From: Porphyromonas pogonae
GTDB taxonomy: Bacteria > Bacteroidota > Bacteroidia > Bacteroidales > Porphyromonadaceae
Direction: 5' to 3'
Length of the DNA stretch: 64,000 nucleotides
NCBI RefSeq assembly: GCF_036320655.1
Contig: NZ_CP143258.1
Span: 2,852,424 to 2,916,423 of the forward strand
In this document: one piece after another, positions 9,534 through 18,723 of the stretch
Numbering within the stretch: position 1 is the first letter of the stretch
Layout: each line of letters begins with the position of its first letter
The notes under the pieces: generated by a model
What the model saw: the letters and a program-made list of their open reading frames with translations, nothing else
Databases searched by the model: none
What the model was told of the DNA's origin: nothing
Made by a program: the position numbers and the translations under genes

Positions 9534-10691
9534 ATGAAAAACTTAAATATAATTTCATCATTCCTGATCACTGCTTGCACGTTACTGACATCTTGCAGCA
9601 AATGGACTGAGACAGAAATAAAAGAACCCCTCAGCCTTGTAGGAACTAATAAAAGTGAAGCTTACTACAAGCAACTGAGAGAATACAAAAAAACTGACCA
9701 TGCTGTAGCATTCGGGTGGTTTGGTAACTGGACAGGTACAGGATCGAGTCTTCAAGGTTCTTTGGCCGGCCTGCCCGACTCAGTGGATTTTGTATCTCTG
9801 TGGGGTGGTTGGAAAAACCCCACTGCCGAACAGATCAAAGATCTGCGCTTTGTACAAGAAGTCAAGGGTACTAAAGCCCTTGCATGCGGGCTCATCTTTG
9901 ACATCGGGGACCAGATCACCCCTGCCATGCCCAAAGAAATGGAAAAAGCAGGTAAAACATGGGAAGAGTGGAGATACGAATATTGGGGATGGTCTACCGC
10001 GAATGATGAAGAAGGGCTGAAAAAACGCCAAGCTGCAGTGATCAAATATGCGAATGCAATCTGTGATACAGTATATAAATATGGCTATGATGGCTTTGAT
10101 ATTGATGCGGAGCCCAGCTATGCCCAGCCTTTCCAAACCAAGAAAGAGCTATGGGAACTAAATAAATCAGAAAAAGATCGTACCCTCATGCCTCTTTTCG
10201 TAGAAACATTGGCTAAGCGTATTGGTCCGATGGCACAAGATGAAGCCGGAAGAAAGAAACTTTTGGTCATAGATGGTGAGCCGGAAGCTGTACCAGCTAA
10301 GTATGGTAAGTATTTCAATTATTTTATTCTTCAGGCTTATGATGATGGCTCACAACCCTCAAAGAGTCGATTCTCAAGCCAAATAGACCACTTCAAATCG
10401 GTTTTATCTGTAGAGGATATCTGCAAAAAAGTGATCATCACTGTAAATTTCGAAAGCCATGCTCAGACTGGAGGCAGACCTATGGGACAGATCATGACTT
10501 ATGCTCAGTACAATCCTGTAATAAACGGGGTCACTTATCGCAAGGGCGGAGTAGGTTCCTATCATATGGAATATGAATACCTCGCCACGCCGGCCGACAA
10601 TGTAGCAGGCATTGACATGAGAGATATGAAAGGCGCTACTTATCCTTGGTTGCGTAAGTCTATCCAACTAATGAATCCTGTCATCAAATAA
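9534..10691 (+). CDS. GH18 lipoprotein, probable endo-beta-N-acetylglucosaminidase
   Basis: 385 aa from ATG 9534. A longer frame begins at 9468 but would overlap susD and lack a signal peptide, whereas this start gives a lipoprotein signal (LLTSCSKW, Cys21). The GH18 active-site motif DGFDIDAE (residues 186-193) fits DxxDxDxE, with Glu193 as the acid/base. Other fold features include AFGWFGNW (start of the barrel) and YFILQAYDDG (distal strand). GH18 enzymes in SusCD operons with DUF1735 partners (for example the Bacteroides BT_3987 type) cleave the chitobiose core of N-glycans. It should act at the cell surface, freeing oligosaccharides for SusCD. The activity on N-glycans rather than chitin is inferred from context. 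Confidence 0.85.
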   Translation: MKNLNIISSFLITACTLLTSCSKWTETEIKEPLSLVGTNKSEAYYKQLREYKKTDHAVAFGWFGNWTGTGSSLQGSLAGLPDSVDFVSLWGGWKNPTAEQIKDLRFVQEVKGTKALACGLIFDIGDQITPAMPKEMEKAGKTWEEWRYEYWGWSTANDEEGLKKRQAAVIKYANAICDTVYKYGYDGFDIDAEPSYAQPFQTKKELWELNKSEKDRTLMPLFVETLAKRIGPMAQDEAGRKKLLVIDGEPEAVPAKYGKYFNYFILQAYDDGSQPSKSRFSSQIDHFKSVLSVEDICKKVIITVNFESHAQTGGRPMGQIMTYAQYNPVINGVTYRKGGVGSYHMEYEYLATPADNVAGIDMRDMKGATYPWLRKSIQLMNPVIK

Positions 10692-10707
10692 CAAACATCA
10701 AAGACCT

Positions 10708-11928
10708 ATGAAATTTTTTAGAAATAAGACTAACGGTCTATTCCTTACCTTGATGATATCTGTGCTCATAGCCGGGTGCAACGACGCAGAATATTCCGCA
10801 AAAAAGGATCAGGCTTACATAGCACAAACCAATACGCGCACCAACCAGTCTGAGAAACTGAAAGTGGCAAATGAAAACGTGAGTACGGATATCAGTGTAA
10901 GGGTATCAGACCTTCAGAATACAGACGTAGACTTTTCTCTACAGATTGATGAGGAAGCTCTGGCTGCTTTCAACAAGCAAAACAATACCAATTACAAACC
11001 GCTTCCCAAAGCTATGGTTACGGTATCGGACACCAAAGTGTTGATAAAAAAGGGTAGCACATTCTCAAATCCGCTGAAAATCACAGTGAAGCCTCTGAGT
11101 GCAGAGATGAAAGACTCGGGTGAGAAATACGCTGTTGCCTTCAAACTCTCCAATGCGGGAGGTAACAATATGGCTATCTTACCGGGAGCCGATCGTTTGG
11201 TTTATATCATAGAACCGGTAATCGTTACCCAAGCCCCTGTCTTAGGGAGTGACAAGTTGGGTTACCGCTGTGGTATGGCTAATGCTGAGAAATCAGTGGA
11301 TCTTAAGTCTTGGACCGTAGAAATGCGTGTAAACATGAGCGGATTTGTTATCAATAATCAAGCTTTGTTCGGTAACTGGGGTAAAGACTCTGAAATCTAT
11401 ATGCGCTTCGGGGATGCTGCTACACCATTTAATACGCTACAAGTGAAATTCGGCAAAGCCGGACAATTCGACAGATCTAATGCTGTCTTTGAACCTAACT
11501 CTTGGTACCATATCGCAGTCACCTATGACGGGACTAAAGTAACACTATATATCAATGGACAAAAAGATCTCGATACGGATAAGCCCGCCGGTACAGTATT
11601 CAATCTTGGAGAGAAGATATGGGTGGCAAGCTCCAGTGCGCAATACTTTAGAAACGCATGTATGATGAGCGAAGTGCGCATATGGAACATAGCTCGCAGC
11701 CAAAAACAAATCCAGGAGAATGAGTTTTCCGTAAGTCCTACTACTCCGGGCTTGATGATGTATTGGAAGATGGACGAAGGCAAAGGAAGTCTATTGAAGA
11801 ATTCGATAAAAGGAGCTCCGGACATGAATATCTACAATACAAGCGACGAGAAATATATGGAAAAAGCCGCTCCAAGATGGATGGACAATATTAGATCAGA
11901 CGGTAAAGGGCGTACAAAAATTGATTAA
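10708..11928 (+). CDS. DUF1735 and LamG-like domain lipoprotein, candidate surface glycan-binding protein
   Basis: 406 aa. Lipobox VLIAGCNDAE (Cys24). Residues about 45-170 resemble DUF1735 (VRVSDLQNTDVDFSLQIDEE, FNKQNNTNYKPLP, VLIKKGSTFSNPLKITV). Residues about 185-385 form a LamG/concanavalin-like sandwich (SWTVEMRVNMSG, NSWYHIAVTYDGTKVTLYIN, MSEVRIWNIARSQKQI). This pairing is common next to GH18 enzymes of N-glycan loci, where such lipoproteins are thought to hold glycoprotein substrate at the surface. No catalytic motif is seen. It lies 16 bp after the GH18 gene in the same operon. Confidence 0.82.
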   Translation: MKFFRNKTNGLFLTLMISVLIAGCNDAEYSAKKDQAYIAQTNTRTNQSEKLKVANENVSTDISVRVSDLQNTDVDFSLQIDEEALAAFNKQNNTNYKPLPKAMVTVSDTKVLIKKGSTFSNPLKITVKPLSAEMKDSGEKYAVAFKLSNAGGNNMAILPGADRLVYIIEPVIVTQAPVLGSDKLGYRCGMANAEKSVDLKSWTVEMRVNMSGFVINNQALFGNWGKDSEIYMRFGDAATPFNTLQVKFGKAGQFDRSNAVFEPNSWYHIAVTYDGTKVTLYINGQKDLDTDKPAGTVFNLGEKIWVASSSAQYFRNACMMSEVRIWNIARSQKQIQENEFSVSPTTPGLMMYWKMDEGKGSLLKNSIKGAPDMNIYNTSDEKYMEKAAPRWMDNIRSDGKGRTKID

Positions 11929-11991
11929 TTATTAGCGGGAGGGATGATCATCAGAAGACTCTCTCCCGATATAAAAAACATCTAATTAAGA

Positions 11992-13014
11992 ATGAAAAAG
12001 AAATTACTTTTGGCATTTGCTTCCGTTGTGTTTTGCAGTCCTATTTTCACATCTTGTGACAAAGGCATTGAAATAGGATCGGAACTAAATCCAACCGAAA
12101 AAATAGACGTTACGTCCATAAAGGCCTACGTAAGTACCGGAATAACCCCCTTCAATACAGAGAAGCTGGAAGTGATAGAAAATCCGACATCAATATCAGG
12201 GCCAAAAGACACCATCAAGTTTTATGCTTATCTTACTGCTCCGGCTAATGAAGATGTAAATATTACGCTGGCAACATCAGCAGACACAACACTGCTCAAC
12301 GAATATAATACAGCAAACGATAAGAAACTTAAATCAGCCCCAGAAGGCATAGTGAATTTTGTGAATCGCTCTGTAGTAGTCAAAAAAGGAGAACTAAAAT
12401 CAGAGCAACCATTGAAAATTGCTTTCAAAGATTACAATCTTCTAAAGAATTATACTGACGGAGCATTAGCTGTATTGAGAATCGAGAAGACTTCAAACAA
12501 CATTAAAGTAAGTGAGAACTTCGGACAATTCTTCGTTGATTTTACTAAAAACAAAATCAATATTAAAGAGAACGGTGACTTAACTAAGAAGACAGCTATA
12601 GATAGCAAAGAACTAAAAGCCAAAGCGAACAATCAATATAGCGCGACTTATAAGGCTGAGAATGTTATTGACAAAAATATCAAAACTATATGGTTGGGAG
12701 CTCGTTCTACACCGAATCTCAATTTAGAGATAGAGATGTCACAACAAGAAAAGCTAAGTGGTATAAAGATCATAACACCAGATAATCGTTATGAGGGATA
12801 CTCTGCAAAGAAAGTTAAATTATTGACAAGCGAAAATGGAACAGATTGGGAAGTTCAGGGCGCATATACTTTAAATGGAGCAACAGTAAATCCTCCTGCA
12901 TCTTTCAATCTTGAATTCTATGCTCCTGTGAGTTGTAAACTAATAAAATTAGAGATTTTGGATTCTTATTATAGTGCATTTGCATCAATCGCAGAAATAG
13001 AGCTATACAAATAA
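11992..13014 (+). CDS. DUF1735 and F5/8-type-C (discoidin-like) lipoprotein
   Basis: 340 aa. Lipobox PIFTSCDKG (Cys22). Residues about 40-185 resemble DUF1735 (IKFYAYLTAPANEDVNITLA, SVVVKKGELKSEQPLKIAF). The C-terminal ~140 residues look like an F5/8-type-C/CBM32-like domain: ATYKAENVIDKNIKTIWLGA, LEIEMSQQEKLSGIKIITPD, LIKLEILDSYYSAFASIAEI. This is a likely carbohydrate-binding surface protein working with the preceding LamG protein and the GH18 enzyme. It is 63 bp downstream and is the last gene before a terminator. The region is more AT-rich than its neighbours. Confidence 0.8.
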   Translation: MKKKLLLAFASVVFCSPIFTSCDKGIEIGSELNPTEKIDVTSIKAYVSTGITPFNTEKLEVIENPTSISGPKDTIKFYAYLTAPANEDVNITLATSADTTLLNEYNTANDKKLKSAPEGIVNFVNRSVVVKKGELKSEQPLKIAFKDYNLLKNYTDGALAVLRIEKTSNNIKVSENFGQFFVDFTKNKINIKENGDLTKKTAIDSKELKAKANNQYSATYKAENVIDKNIKTIWLGARSTPNLNLEIEMSQQEKLSGIKIITPDNRYEGYSAKKVKLLTSENGTDWEVQGAYTLNGATVNPPASFNLEFYAPVSCKLIKLEILDSYYSAFASIAEIELYK

Positions 13015-13040
13015 TCCGGTATTTTAAACTGTAAGATGTG

Positions 13041-13070
13041 AAGGGTGTGTCATAAAAATGACATGCCCTT
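13041..13070 (+). terminator. Rho-independent terminator of the first SusCD/GH18 operon
   Basis: A 13-bp stem (13041-13053 with 13058-13070, including two G-U pairs) with an AAAA loop, followed by CTTTTTT. It lies 26 bp past the stop of the last operon gene. Confidence 0.8.
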
Positions 13071-13103
13071 CTTTTTTACTGAAATAAGGAAATTTCGTAA
13101 AAT

Positions 13104-13290
13104 GAGACTGTTGCAAAAGTCAACAGTCTCATGGATTTTGGAGGCAAAGCCGACAAAAGACACTTTGACCGGGCAGAGAAGGTAAAGTGCAGGGCGCTAA
13201 GAGTGAGTGCACAGGGAGTTTACTTCTGGTAAATGATCAAGCGCGAATCTCGCAAGCAACGAAGCAATTGGCCTGCTATGCAACGGTCTC
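13104..13290. mobile_element. MITE-like element, copy 2 (187 bp)
   Basis: Same ends as copy 1 (GAGACTGTTGCA ... TGCAACGGTCTC) and only scattered substitutions. The flanking 5-mers AAAAT and ATAAT agree at 4 of 5 positions, consistent with a decayed target duplication. It sits directly after the terminator of the first operon and before the promoter of the second. Confidence 0.87.
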
Positions 13291-13523
13291 ATAATGCTAA
13301 TATTAATTACAAGGGGTATGGCGCCACCAATTAATTGTATTAAAGACAATTAATCAAAAACATATTTTTTTAACATCAAATTAAGTGTATAAATAAATGT
13401 ACTATATCTGGTAACATACCATAAAACTCATAAATTCCGCATCCAATAAGCAATTGGGATAAATTGGAATATTTCTCTTCTTATTGAAGTTTTATATAAA
13501 AGATGTTATTTAGTCGTTTTTTG

Positions 13524-13554
13524 TTGTTTTTGATGTTTTTTAGAAGTAGCTTTG
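13524..13554 (+). promoter_or_regulatory. Promoter of the second susCD operon (-33 TTG, -7 TAGCTTTG)
   Basis: The -7 box TAGCTTTG (13547-13554) follows a TTG at 13524-13526 after 20 bp, the spacing expected for the Bacteroidota primary sigma factor. It predicts a leader of about 90 nt before the ATG at 13654. Confidence 0.65.
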
Positions 13555-13653
13555 CGCCGAGTTTTGATTTTAGTAATCAAGCTCTTAAATAAAATACTTT
13601 ATAAAGTATAGGCAAACATTACTCAATGTAAATTAAAAAAAGTTCTAAATCCT

Positions 13654-16600
13654 ATGAAAAGAAACTTTTTATGGTCATTGATGGCATTATTGATCCTAAT
13701 CCCCAACATGGCTTTTGCTCAAAAGGCAATCACAGGAACCGTTGTGGACGAAAACAATGAGCCATTGATCCAAGCAAGCGTTGTGATCAAAAGCAACACT
13801 ACAATCGGAACAGTTACAGATGCCAATGGAAAATTCACTATCAAAGCATCGCCCAATGATGTTTTGCTTTTTTCTTATCTGGGCTACACTCCTCAAGAAA
13901 TCAAAGTTGGAAGTAAAACCACCATCAATGTAAAACTTGCTCCGGACAGTAAGATGCTCGGCGAAGTTGTTGTGACAGCTATGGGTATCAAAAGATCTGA
14001 AAAGAGCTTGCCCTATGCTACCCAAAAAATAAGTGGTAAGGCTCTGACAGAGGTCCCCACCACTAACTTCCTCTCAAATTTTGCCGGTAAAACAGCCGGT
14101 ATGTCTGTATCCGGATCCGGATCCAGTGTTGGTAGTTCTGTAAAAATTATACTTCGTGGTAACCGCTCTATCTTTGGCAATAACCAACCTCTATATGTAG
14201 TCGATGGTACACCTATCAATAGTGGAGCATTTAGCCAGACAGGAGCCGAAGGTGGCTACGGTGGTGGTATCGACGTAGGTGACGGATTATCAGCCATCAA
14301 TGCAGATGATATTGAAAGCATCAACGTGCTCAAGGGTGCATCTGCTGCTGCTCTCTATGGTAGCCAAGCTGCCAACGGGGTTATCATGATAACAACTAAA
14401 AAGGGTAAAGAAGGTAAAACTTCTATCAATATCAGCTCTGCATTTCAGGCTGACGTACCTTATATGACCTACAAATTCCAAGGTGATTATGGTATGGGTG
14501 TAAACGGAGTATCCAAAGTAACTGATGCAGGATGGGGTCCTAAACAGGCTGTTAACAATAGCTTTGTAAGAGATTTCTTCCGTACGGGAACTTCATTTAT
14601 CACAGGGGTGAACATTTCCGGAGGTAGCGAGAAACTTCAGAACTTCCTATCTTACCAAAACACTTCTGCTGCAGGTATCGTAGATAAAAATACAATGTCA
14701 AAGCACAATATTTCATTGCGCTCTACAACCAATTTATTTGACAAATTCATTGAAGTCGATGGTAGTGTGGCTCTTACTAAACAAAAAATCAACCACGCTC
14801 CGACCTCTCCGGGACAATACTTTAACCCTGTAGTGGGACTTTATTTGTATGCCGATGGCACAGATTCATTCAACAAATACAAACAAGACTACGAGTTGTT
14901 TGATCCTAAGACAAACATGATGCAACAAAACTGGCCTGTAATCGGAGATATCAACTTCAATCCTTACTGGCTGGTAAATAACCACAATTACCTGAGCAAT
15001 ATGAATAAGGCGATCACTAAGTTGAACTTAAAGTTCAATCTTACAGATTACCTCAACTTCCAGCTCAGAGGTAGCTATGACCGTACTTGGATAGAAAACG
15101 AACGTAAAGTAATGGCTGCAGCTTTCCCTTCAGGAAAACGCGGGGGACGTTACGAATACATGAATGATCAATTTATCTGGGCTTACGGAGACATGTTGTT
15201 GCAGTTCAATAAAACATTTGGCAAACTATCTGTTTTGGCCACATTAGGCTCAAGCATCTCCGACAACCAAGTTCGTAAACATGAATATAAACTTGGTGAT
15301 TTGCAGATCCCCGGCATCTTTGATGTAAATAACTATATCAACGGCGATAAGCCTGGAGTAGGTCAGACCAAAGAGCACAGACAGTTGCAAAGTGTATTCG
15401 GCACAGCATCACTCGGTTATGATGACCTTGTATACCTTGACTTCACTGCACGTAATGACTGGTCCTCTACACTGCCTAAGCAAAATAGAAGCTTCTTCTA
15501 TCCTTCTATAGGATCCTCATTCATTTTCAGCAAGCTCATGCGTGACAACGATGTTTTACCTTCATGGCTCAACTTCGGCAAATTGCGTTTGTCATGGACA
15601 CAAGTAGGTAATGATATGCCATGGGGACTTACCAATCCATTGGACAAACTCAAAGCCGGCGGTGGTATCGAAGCTAATACAGTAAAACCATTTACAGATT
15701 TGAAGCCTGAAAAGTCTACATCAGTGGAAGCAGGTCTCAACCTTCGCATGTTTGATAGCCGCCTTACTCTAGACATGGCATGGTATCAAACCAACACTGT
15801 AAATCAATACTTCTTGGTAGATAATACATCAGGTTCAGGTTACTCTCAGTATTATATCAATGCCGGTAAAGTACAAAACAGAGGTTTCGAAGCTACATTA
15901 GGATTTACACCCATACGCAACAATGACTTCGAATGGACAGGAACCCTCAACTTCGCCACCAATAAAAATAAGATAATATCTCTTCCTGATGTGTACAAAG
16001 ACAAGGGGCTTCCGCTTAGTGCAGGAGCTTTCAGCTATCGCTTGTACGAGGGTAAAGAATGGGGTGAGATGTACGCAAAACGCATCAAAAGAGATGAACA
16101 AGGGCGTGTAATCCTCAGCCAAAAAGGAAGTGAAGATTACCAGCTATCACAAACTAGTGATGAAGAGAGAATAGGAAATGTAAATCCTGATTTCAACCTG
16201 GGTATGTACAATGAATTCCGCTATAAGAACTTCTCATTAGGATTCCAGCTCGACGGACGTTTTGGCGGCAATGTGATTTCCACTACAGAGGCTATGCTAT
16301 CAGCAAAAGGTCGTAGTGAGCAAACAGGTAATGCTCGTAATGCCGGAGGTGTAAAGGTTCCTGCCGTACTCAATAAATATGATGCCAATAATAAGCTCAT
16401 CAGCTCAGAAGAGTTTACTGGTCTCATTAATGCTCAGAAATATTATCAGAAAGCAACAGCTGCAGATGTAGCTCTTTACAAAGCTACAAACATCCGCTTG
16501 CGTGAGTTATCTCTTTCTTATAATTTACCCAAAATTCTCATTGATAAAACCAAGTTCATTACAGGCGCACGCATATCATTTATAGGTCGCAACCTCTTCT

Positions 16601-16731
16601 TCATTTACAGAGATGCTCCTTATGATCCCGAAATTGCCCTTAGCACGAGTGGCAATGGTGGTGGTAACGCAGATAACTTCAGTTTGCCTTCAACCCGCAG
16701 CTTTGGTATTAGCCTAAATGTGAACTTCTAA
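13654..16731 (+). CDS. SusC/RagA-family TonB-linked receptor, second copy
   Basis: 1025 aa. Signal peptide about residues 1-22 (NMAFAQ). Carboxypeptidase-regulatory-like domain about 25-98 (AITGTVVDENNEPLIQASVV), plug about 110-240 (MGIKRSEKSLPYAT, PLYVVDGTPI, GVIMITTKKGKEGKT), then a barrel ending GISLNVNF. It is nearly the same length as the SusC at 4854 and shares its domain order and several motifs (for example IKRS-KSL/AL, ALYGS, NGVIMITTKKG), so the two are paralogues, though clearly diverged. The only partner downstream is a SusD, so the cargo may be delivered by the GH18 enzyme of the neighbouring operon (inference). Confidence 0.92.
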   Translation: MKRNFLWSLMALLILIPNMAFAQKAITGTVVDENNEPLIQASVVIKSNTTIGTVTDANGKFTIKASPNDVLLFSYLGYTPQEIKVGSKTTINVKLAPDSKMLGEVVVTAMGIKRSEKSLPYATQKISGKALTEVPTTNFLSNFAGKTAGMSVSGSGSSVGSSVKIILRGNRSIFGNNQPLYVVDGTPINSGAFSQTGAEGGYGGGIDVGDGLSAINADDIESINVLKGASAAALYGSQAANGVIMITTKKGKEGKTSINISSAFQADVPYMTYKFQGDYGMGVNGVSKVTDAGWGPKQAVNNSFVRDFFRTGTSFITGVNISGGSEKLQNFLSYQNTSAAGIVDKNTMSKHNISLRSTTNLFDKFIEVDGSVALTKQKINHAPTSPGQYFNPVVGLYLYADGTDSFNKYKQDYELFDPKTNMMQQNWPVIGDINFNPYWLVNNHNYLSNMNKAITKLNLKFNLTDYLNFQLRGSYDRTWIENERKVMAAAFPSGKRGGRYEYMNDQFIWAYGDMLLQFNKTFGKLSVLATLGSSISDNQVRKHEYKLGDLQIPGIFDVNNYINGDKPGVGQTKEHRQLQSVFGTASLGYDDLVYLDFTARNDWSSTLPKQNRSFFYPSIGSSFIFSKLMRDNDVLPSWLNFGKLRLSWTQVGNDMPWGLTNPLDKLKAGGGIEANTVKPFTDLKPEKSTSVEAGLNLRMFDSRLTLDMAWYQTNTVNQYFLVDNTSGSGYSQYYINAGKVQNRGFEATLGFTPIRNNDFEWTGTLNFATNKNKIISLPDVYKDKGLPLSAGAFSYRLYEGKEWGEMYAKRIKRDEQGRVILSQKGSEDYQLSQTSDEERIGNVNPDFNLGMYNEFRYKNFSLGFQLDGRFGGNVISTTEAMLSAKGRSEQTGNARNAGGVKVPAVLNKYDANNKLISSEEFTGLINAQKYYQKATAADVALYKATNIRLRELSLSYNLPKILIDKTKFITGARISFIGRNLFFIYRDAPYDPEIALSTSGNGGGNADNFSLPSTRSFGISLNVNF

Positions 16732-16744
16732 TTATTACAAAGCA

Positions 16745-18394
16745 ATGAAAAATAAATTTTTTACATACGCCATTGCAATTGCATCAGGAGTAATTGCTTT
16801 GAGCAGTTGTACAAGTAGTTTTGACGAATATAATACCAATGAGTCGGGTGTTTCAGGCAAAAAGAAAGAAGCACACTTCTTATATGTAGCGGGGGGCATA
16901 CCTCAAATGGAGCAGTCTATCTACTTCAACTATGACAACTCCGACTGGGCATTCCAGATTATGCAAAATCTAAGTGCAGATCTTTTCTCCGGCTATTTGA
17001 CTCCCCCTACACCGTTCAATAATGACCTCAACAATATCAATTACTTTATGATGACGGGGTGGAACTCTCATTCATTCGAGCGCTACAACAATAATATTAT
17101 GAAGCCTTGGCTTGAAACCAAAAATGCGATAGGAAAAGATAAGAAGTTTAGCGAGGTGTATGGTGTTGCATTGATTTTGAAAGTAATGGGAATGCAGCGT
17201 ATGACTGATATATACGGTCCAATACCCTACTCAAAGTATGGCGAAGGTGGTGTATCCAGTGTATATGACAGTCAAAAAGAGATCTACAGCCAATTCTTCA
17301 AAGAACTTGATGAAGCCGTGAAATTGATCCGGGATTATCAAGCAGGGCCTAACAAAGATGTAAATGCACTGAAAGACTACGATGATATCTTCGGTGGTGA
17401 TTTCAACATGTGGCTCAAGCTTGCCAACTCTCTTCGTTTGCGCGTAGCTATCCGCATCTCTAAGGTAAACCCTGATTTGGCAAAAAAACAAGGCGAACTT
17501 GCGATGAGCGACAAAGCCGGGGTACTGGAAAACAAAGATGTGCTGGTATCTACCAAGTCAATGAAGAATCCGCTTTGTATCGTTGCTGATGCATACGGAG
17601 ATTCACGCATGAGTGCTGATATGGAATCTATTATGGTAGGCCTCAAAGATCCTCGTATCAGCAAATACTTCTCCTTCGCAACGGATGAAGAAATCGTGAA
17701 GAAATATGGCAAGGAGCATTATCAAGGTATACGTCAGGGAACCCATATGGTCAACAAAGATTTGAGAAAAAATTACTCGACTCTTTCAGATGCTTACATG
17801 CAAGTCAATGCCCACTCTACACCCGTACAGCTCATGACTGCTGCCGAAGTTTACTTCATTCGTGCAGAAGGAGTATTGCGTGGTTGGAGCAATATGGGTG
17901 GTACTGCTCAAAGTCTTTATGAAATGGGTATCAAAACCTCTTTTAACCTTCGTGGAGTGACAGGAGCGGATGAGTACATCAAAAACTCAACCAACAAACC
18001 CACTGCTTATGAAGATATAAAAGAACCCAAATATAATAGCCAACCTGTGTCTACAGTGACAGTGGCATGGAATGATGGCGATGATAATGAGAAAAAATTA
18101 GAAAAGATCATTACCCAAAAATGGATCGCCAACTGGCCAGAGGGTCAGGAAGCTTGGTCAGAGTTTCGTCGTACAGGTTATCCACGTCTTTTCCCTATCA
18201 TTGTCAATAATAGTGCGGGTACCATTGATTCTAAGATCATGATACGTCGCTTGCCTTTCCCTGATAGTGAGCGCAAAAACAACAGTGCCGAGCTTGAAAA
18301 AGCCATCAAACTTCTTGGTGGTCCGGACAATGGCGGCACCAAACTTTGGTGGGATACCAATGCAGGAGCTGCAGATGGTAAACCCAACTTCTAA
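16745..18394 (+). CDS. SusD/RagB-family surface lipoprotein, second copy
   Basis: 549 aa. Lipoprotein signal ending ALSSCTSSFDEY (Cys22). It belongs to the same SusD-like/RagB group as the protein at 7952: LKVMGMQRMTDIYGPIPYSK, NMWLKLANSLRLRVAIRISK, AAEVYFIRAEGVLRGWSNMG and QKWIANWPEGQEAWSEFRRT align by eye with the first copy. It begins 13 bp after susC and is followed by a strong terminator, so this operon has only two genes. It should be the substrate-capturing lid of the preceding SusC. Confidence 0.92.
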   Translation: MKNKFFTYAIAIASGVIALSSCTSSFDEYNTNESGVSGKKKEAHFLYVAGGIPQMEQSIYFNYDNSDWAFQIMQNLSADLFSGYLTPPTPFNNDLNNINYFMMTGWNSHSFERYNNNIMKPWLETKNAIGKDKKFSEVYGVALILKVMGMQRMTDIYGPIPYSKYGEGGVSSVYDSQKEIYSQFFKELDEAVKLIRDYQAGPNKDVNALKDYDDIFGGDFNMWLKLANSLRLRVAIRISKVNPDLAKKQGELAMSDKAGVLENKDVLVSTKSMKNPLCIVADAYGDSRMSADMESIMVGLKDPRISKYFSFATDEEIVKKYGKEHYQGIRQGTHMVNKDLRKNYSTLSDAYMQVNAHSTPVQLMTAAEVYFIRAEGVLRGWSNMGGTAQSLYEMGIKTSFNLRGVTGADEYIKNSTNKPTAYEDIKEPKYNSQPVSTVTVAWNDGDDNEKKLEKIITQKWIANWPEGQEAWSEFRRTGYPRLFPIIVNNSAGTIDSKIMIRRLPFPDSERKNNSAELEKAIKLLGGPDNGGTKLWWDTNAGAADGKPNF

Positions 18395-18723
18395 TATCAA
18401 CATCCGATATTACTGATTTATTACAATAAGGCTGTCTCACAATATTTTATTGCTGAGACAGCCTCTTTTTTTCAATGTACTGACCATTCCATGCCTGACT
18501 GATATGATAAGCAAAAAACTTGATGACTGATTTTGAAGCATTGAGAGTGTGCAGAGTCGGATAATTATAACTAATTTTAGGGAGTAAAAATAAATTCTCG
18601 AATAACGAATCAAAGCAAGCCTGTGAGGGCTATGCCGTAGACGAGAGTAATAAAAACGAAATTGAACTTACAGGACAATTCATTGTACCGTAATTGTAAA
18701 ACTAAAATATTTCATATCAAAAG
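18395..18723. other. 329-bp gap before purB
   Basis: Apart from the terminator at 18429 I see only an AT-rich upstream region for purB and no clear promoter match or gene. Confidence 0.5.
18429..18471 (+). terminator. Rho-independent terminator after the second susD
   Basis: A perfect 11-bp stem (18429-18439 with 18454-18464) followed by CTTTTTTT, 34 bp after the susD stop. Confidence 0.85.

Larger units (their letters stand above)
13015..13653. other. 639-bp gap between the two SusCD operons
   Basis: Holds the terminator of the upstream operon, MITE copy 2 and a very AT-rich promoter/leader for the second susC. No gene is seen. Confidence 0.7.
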
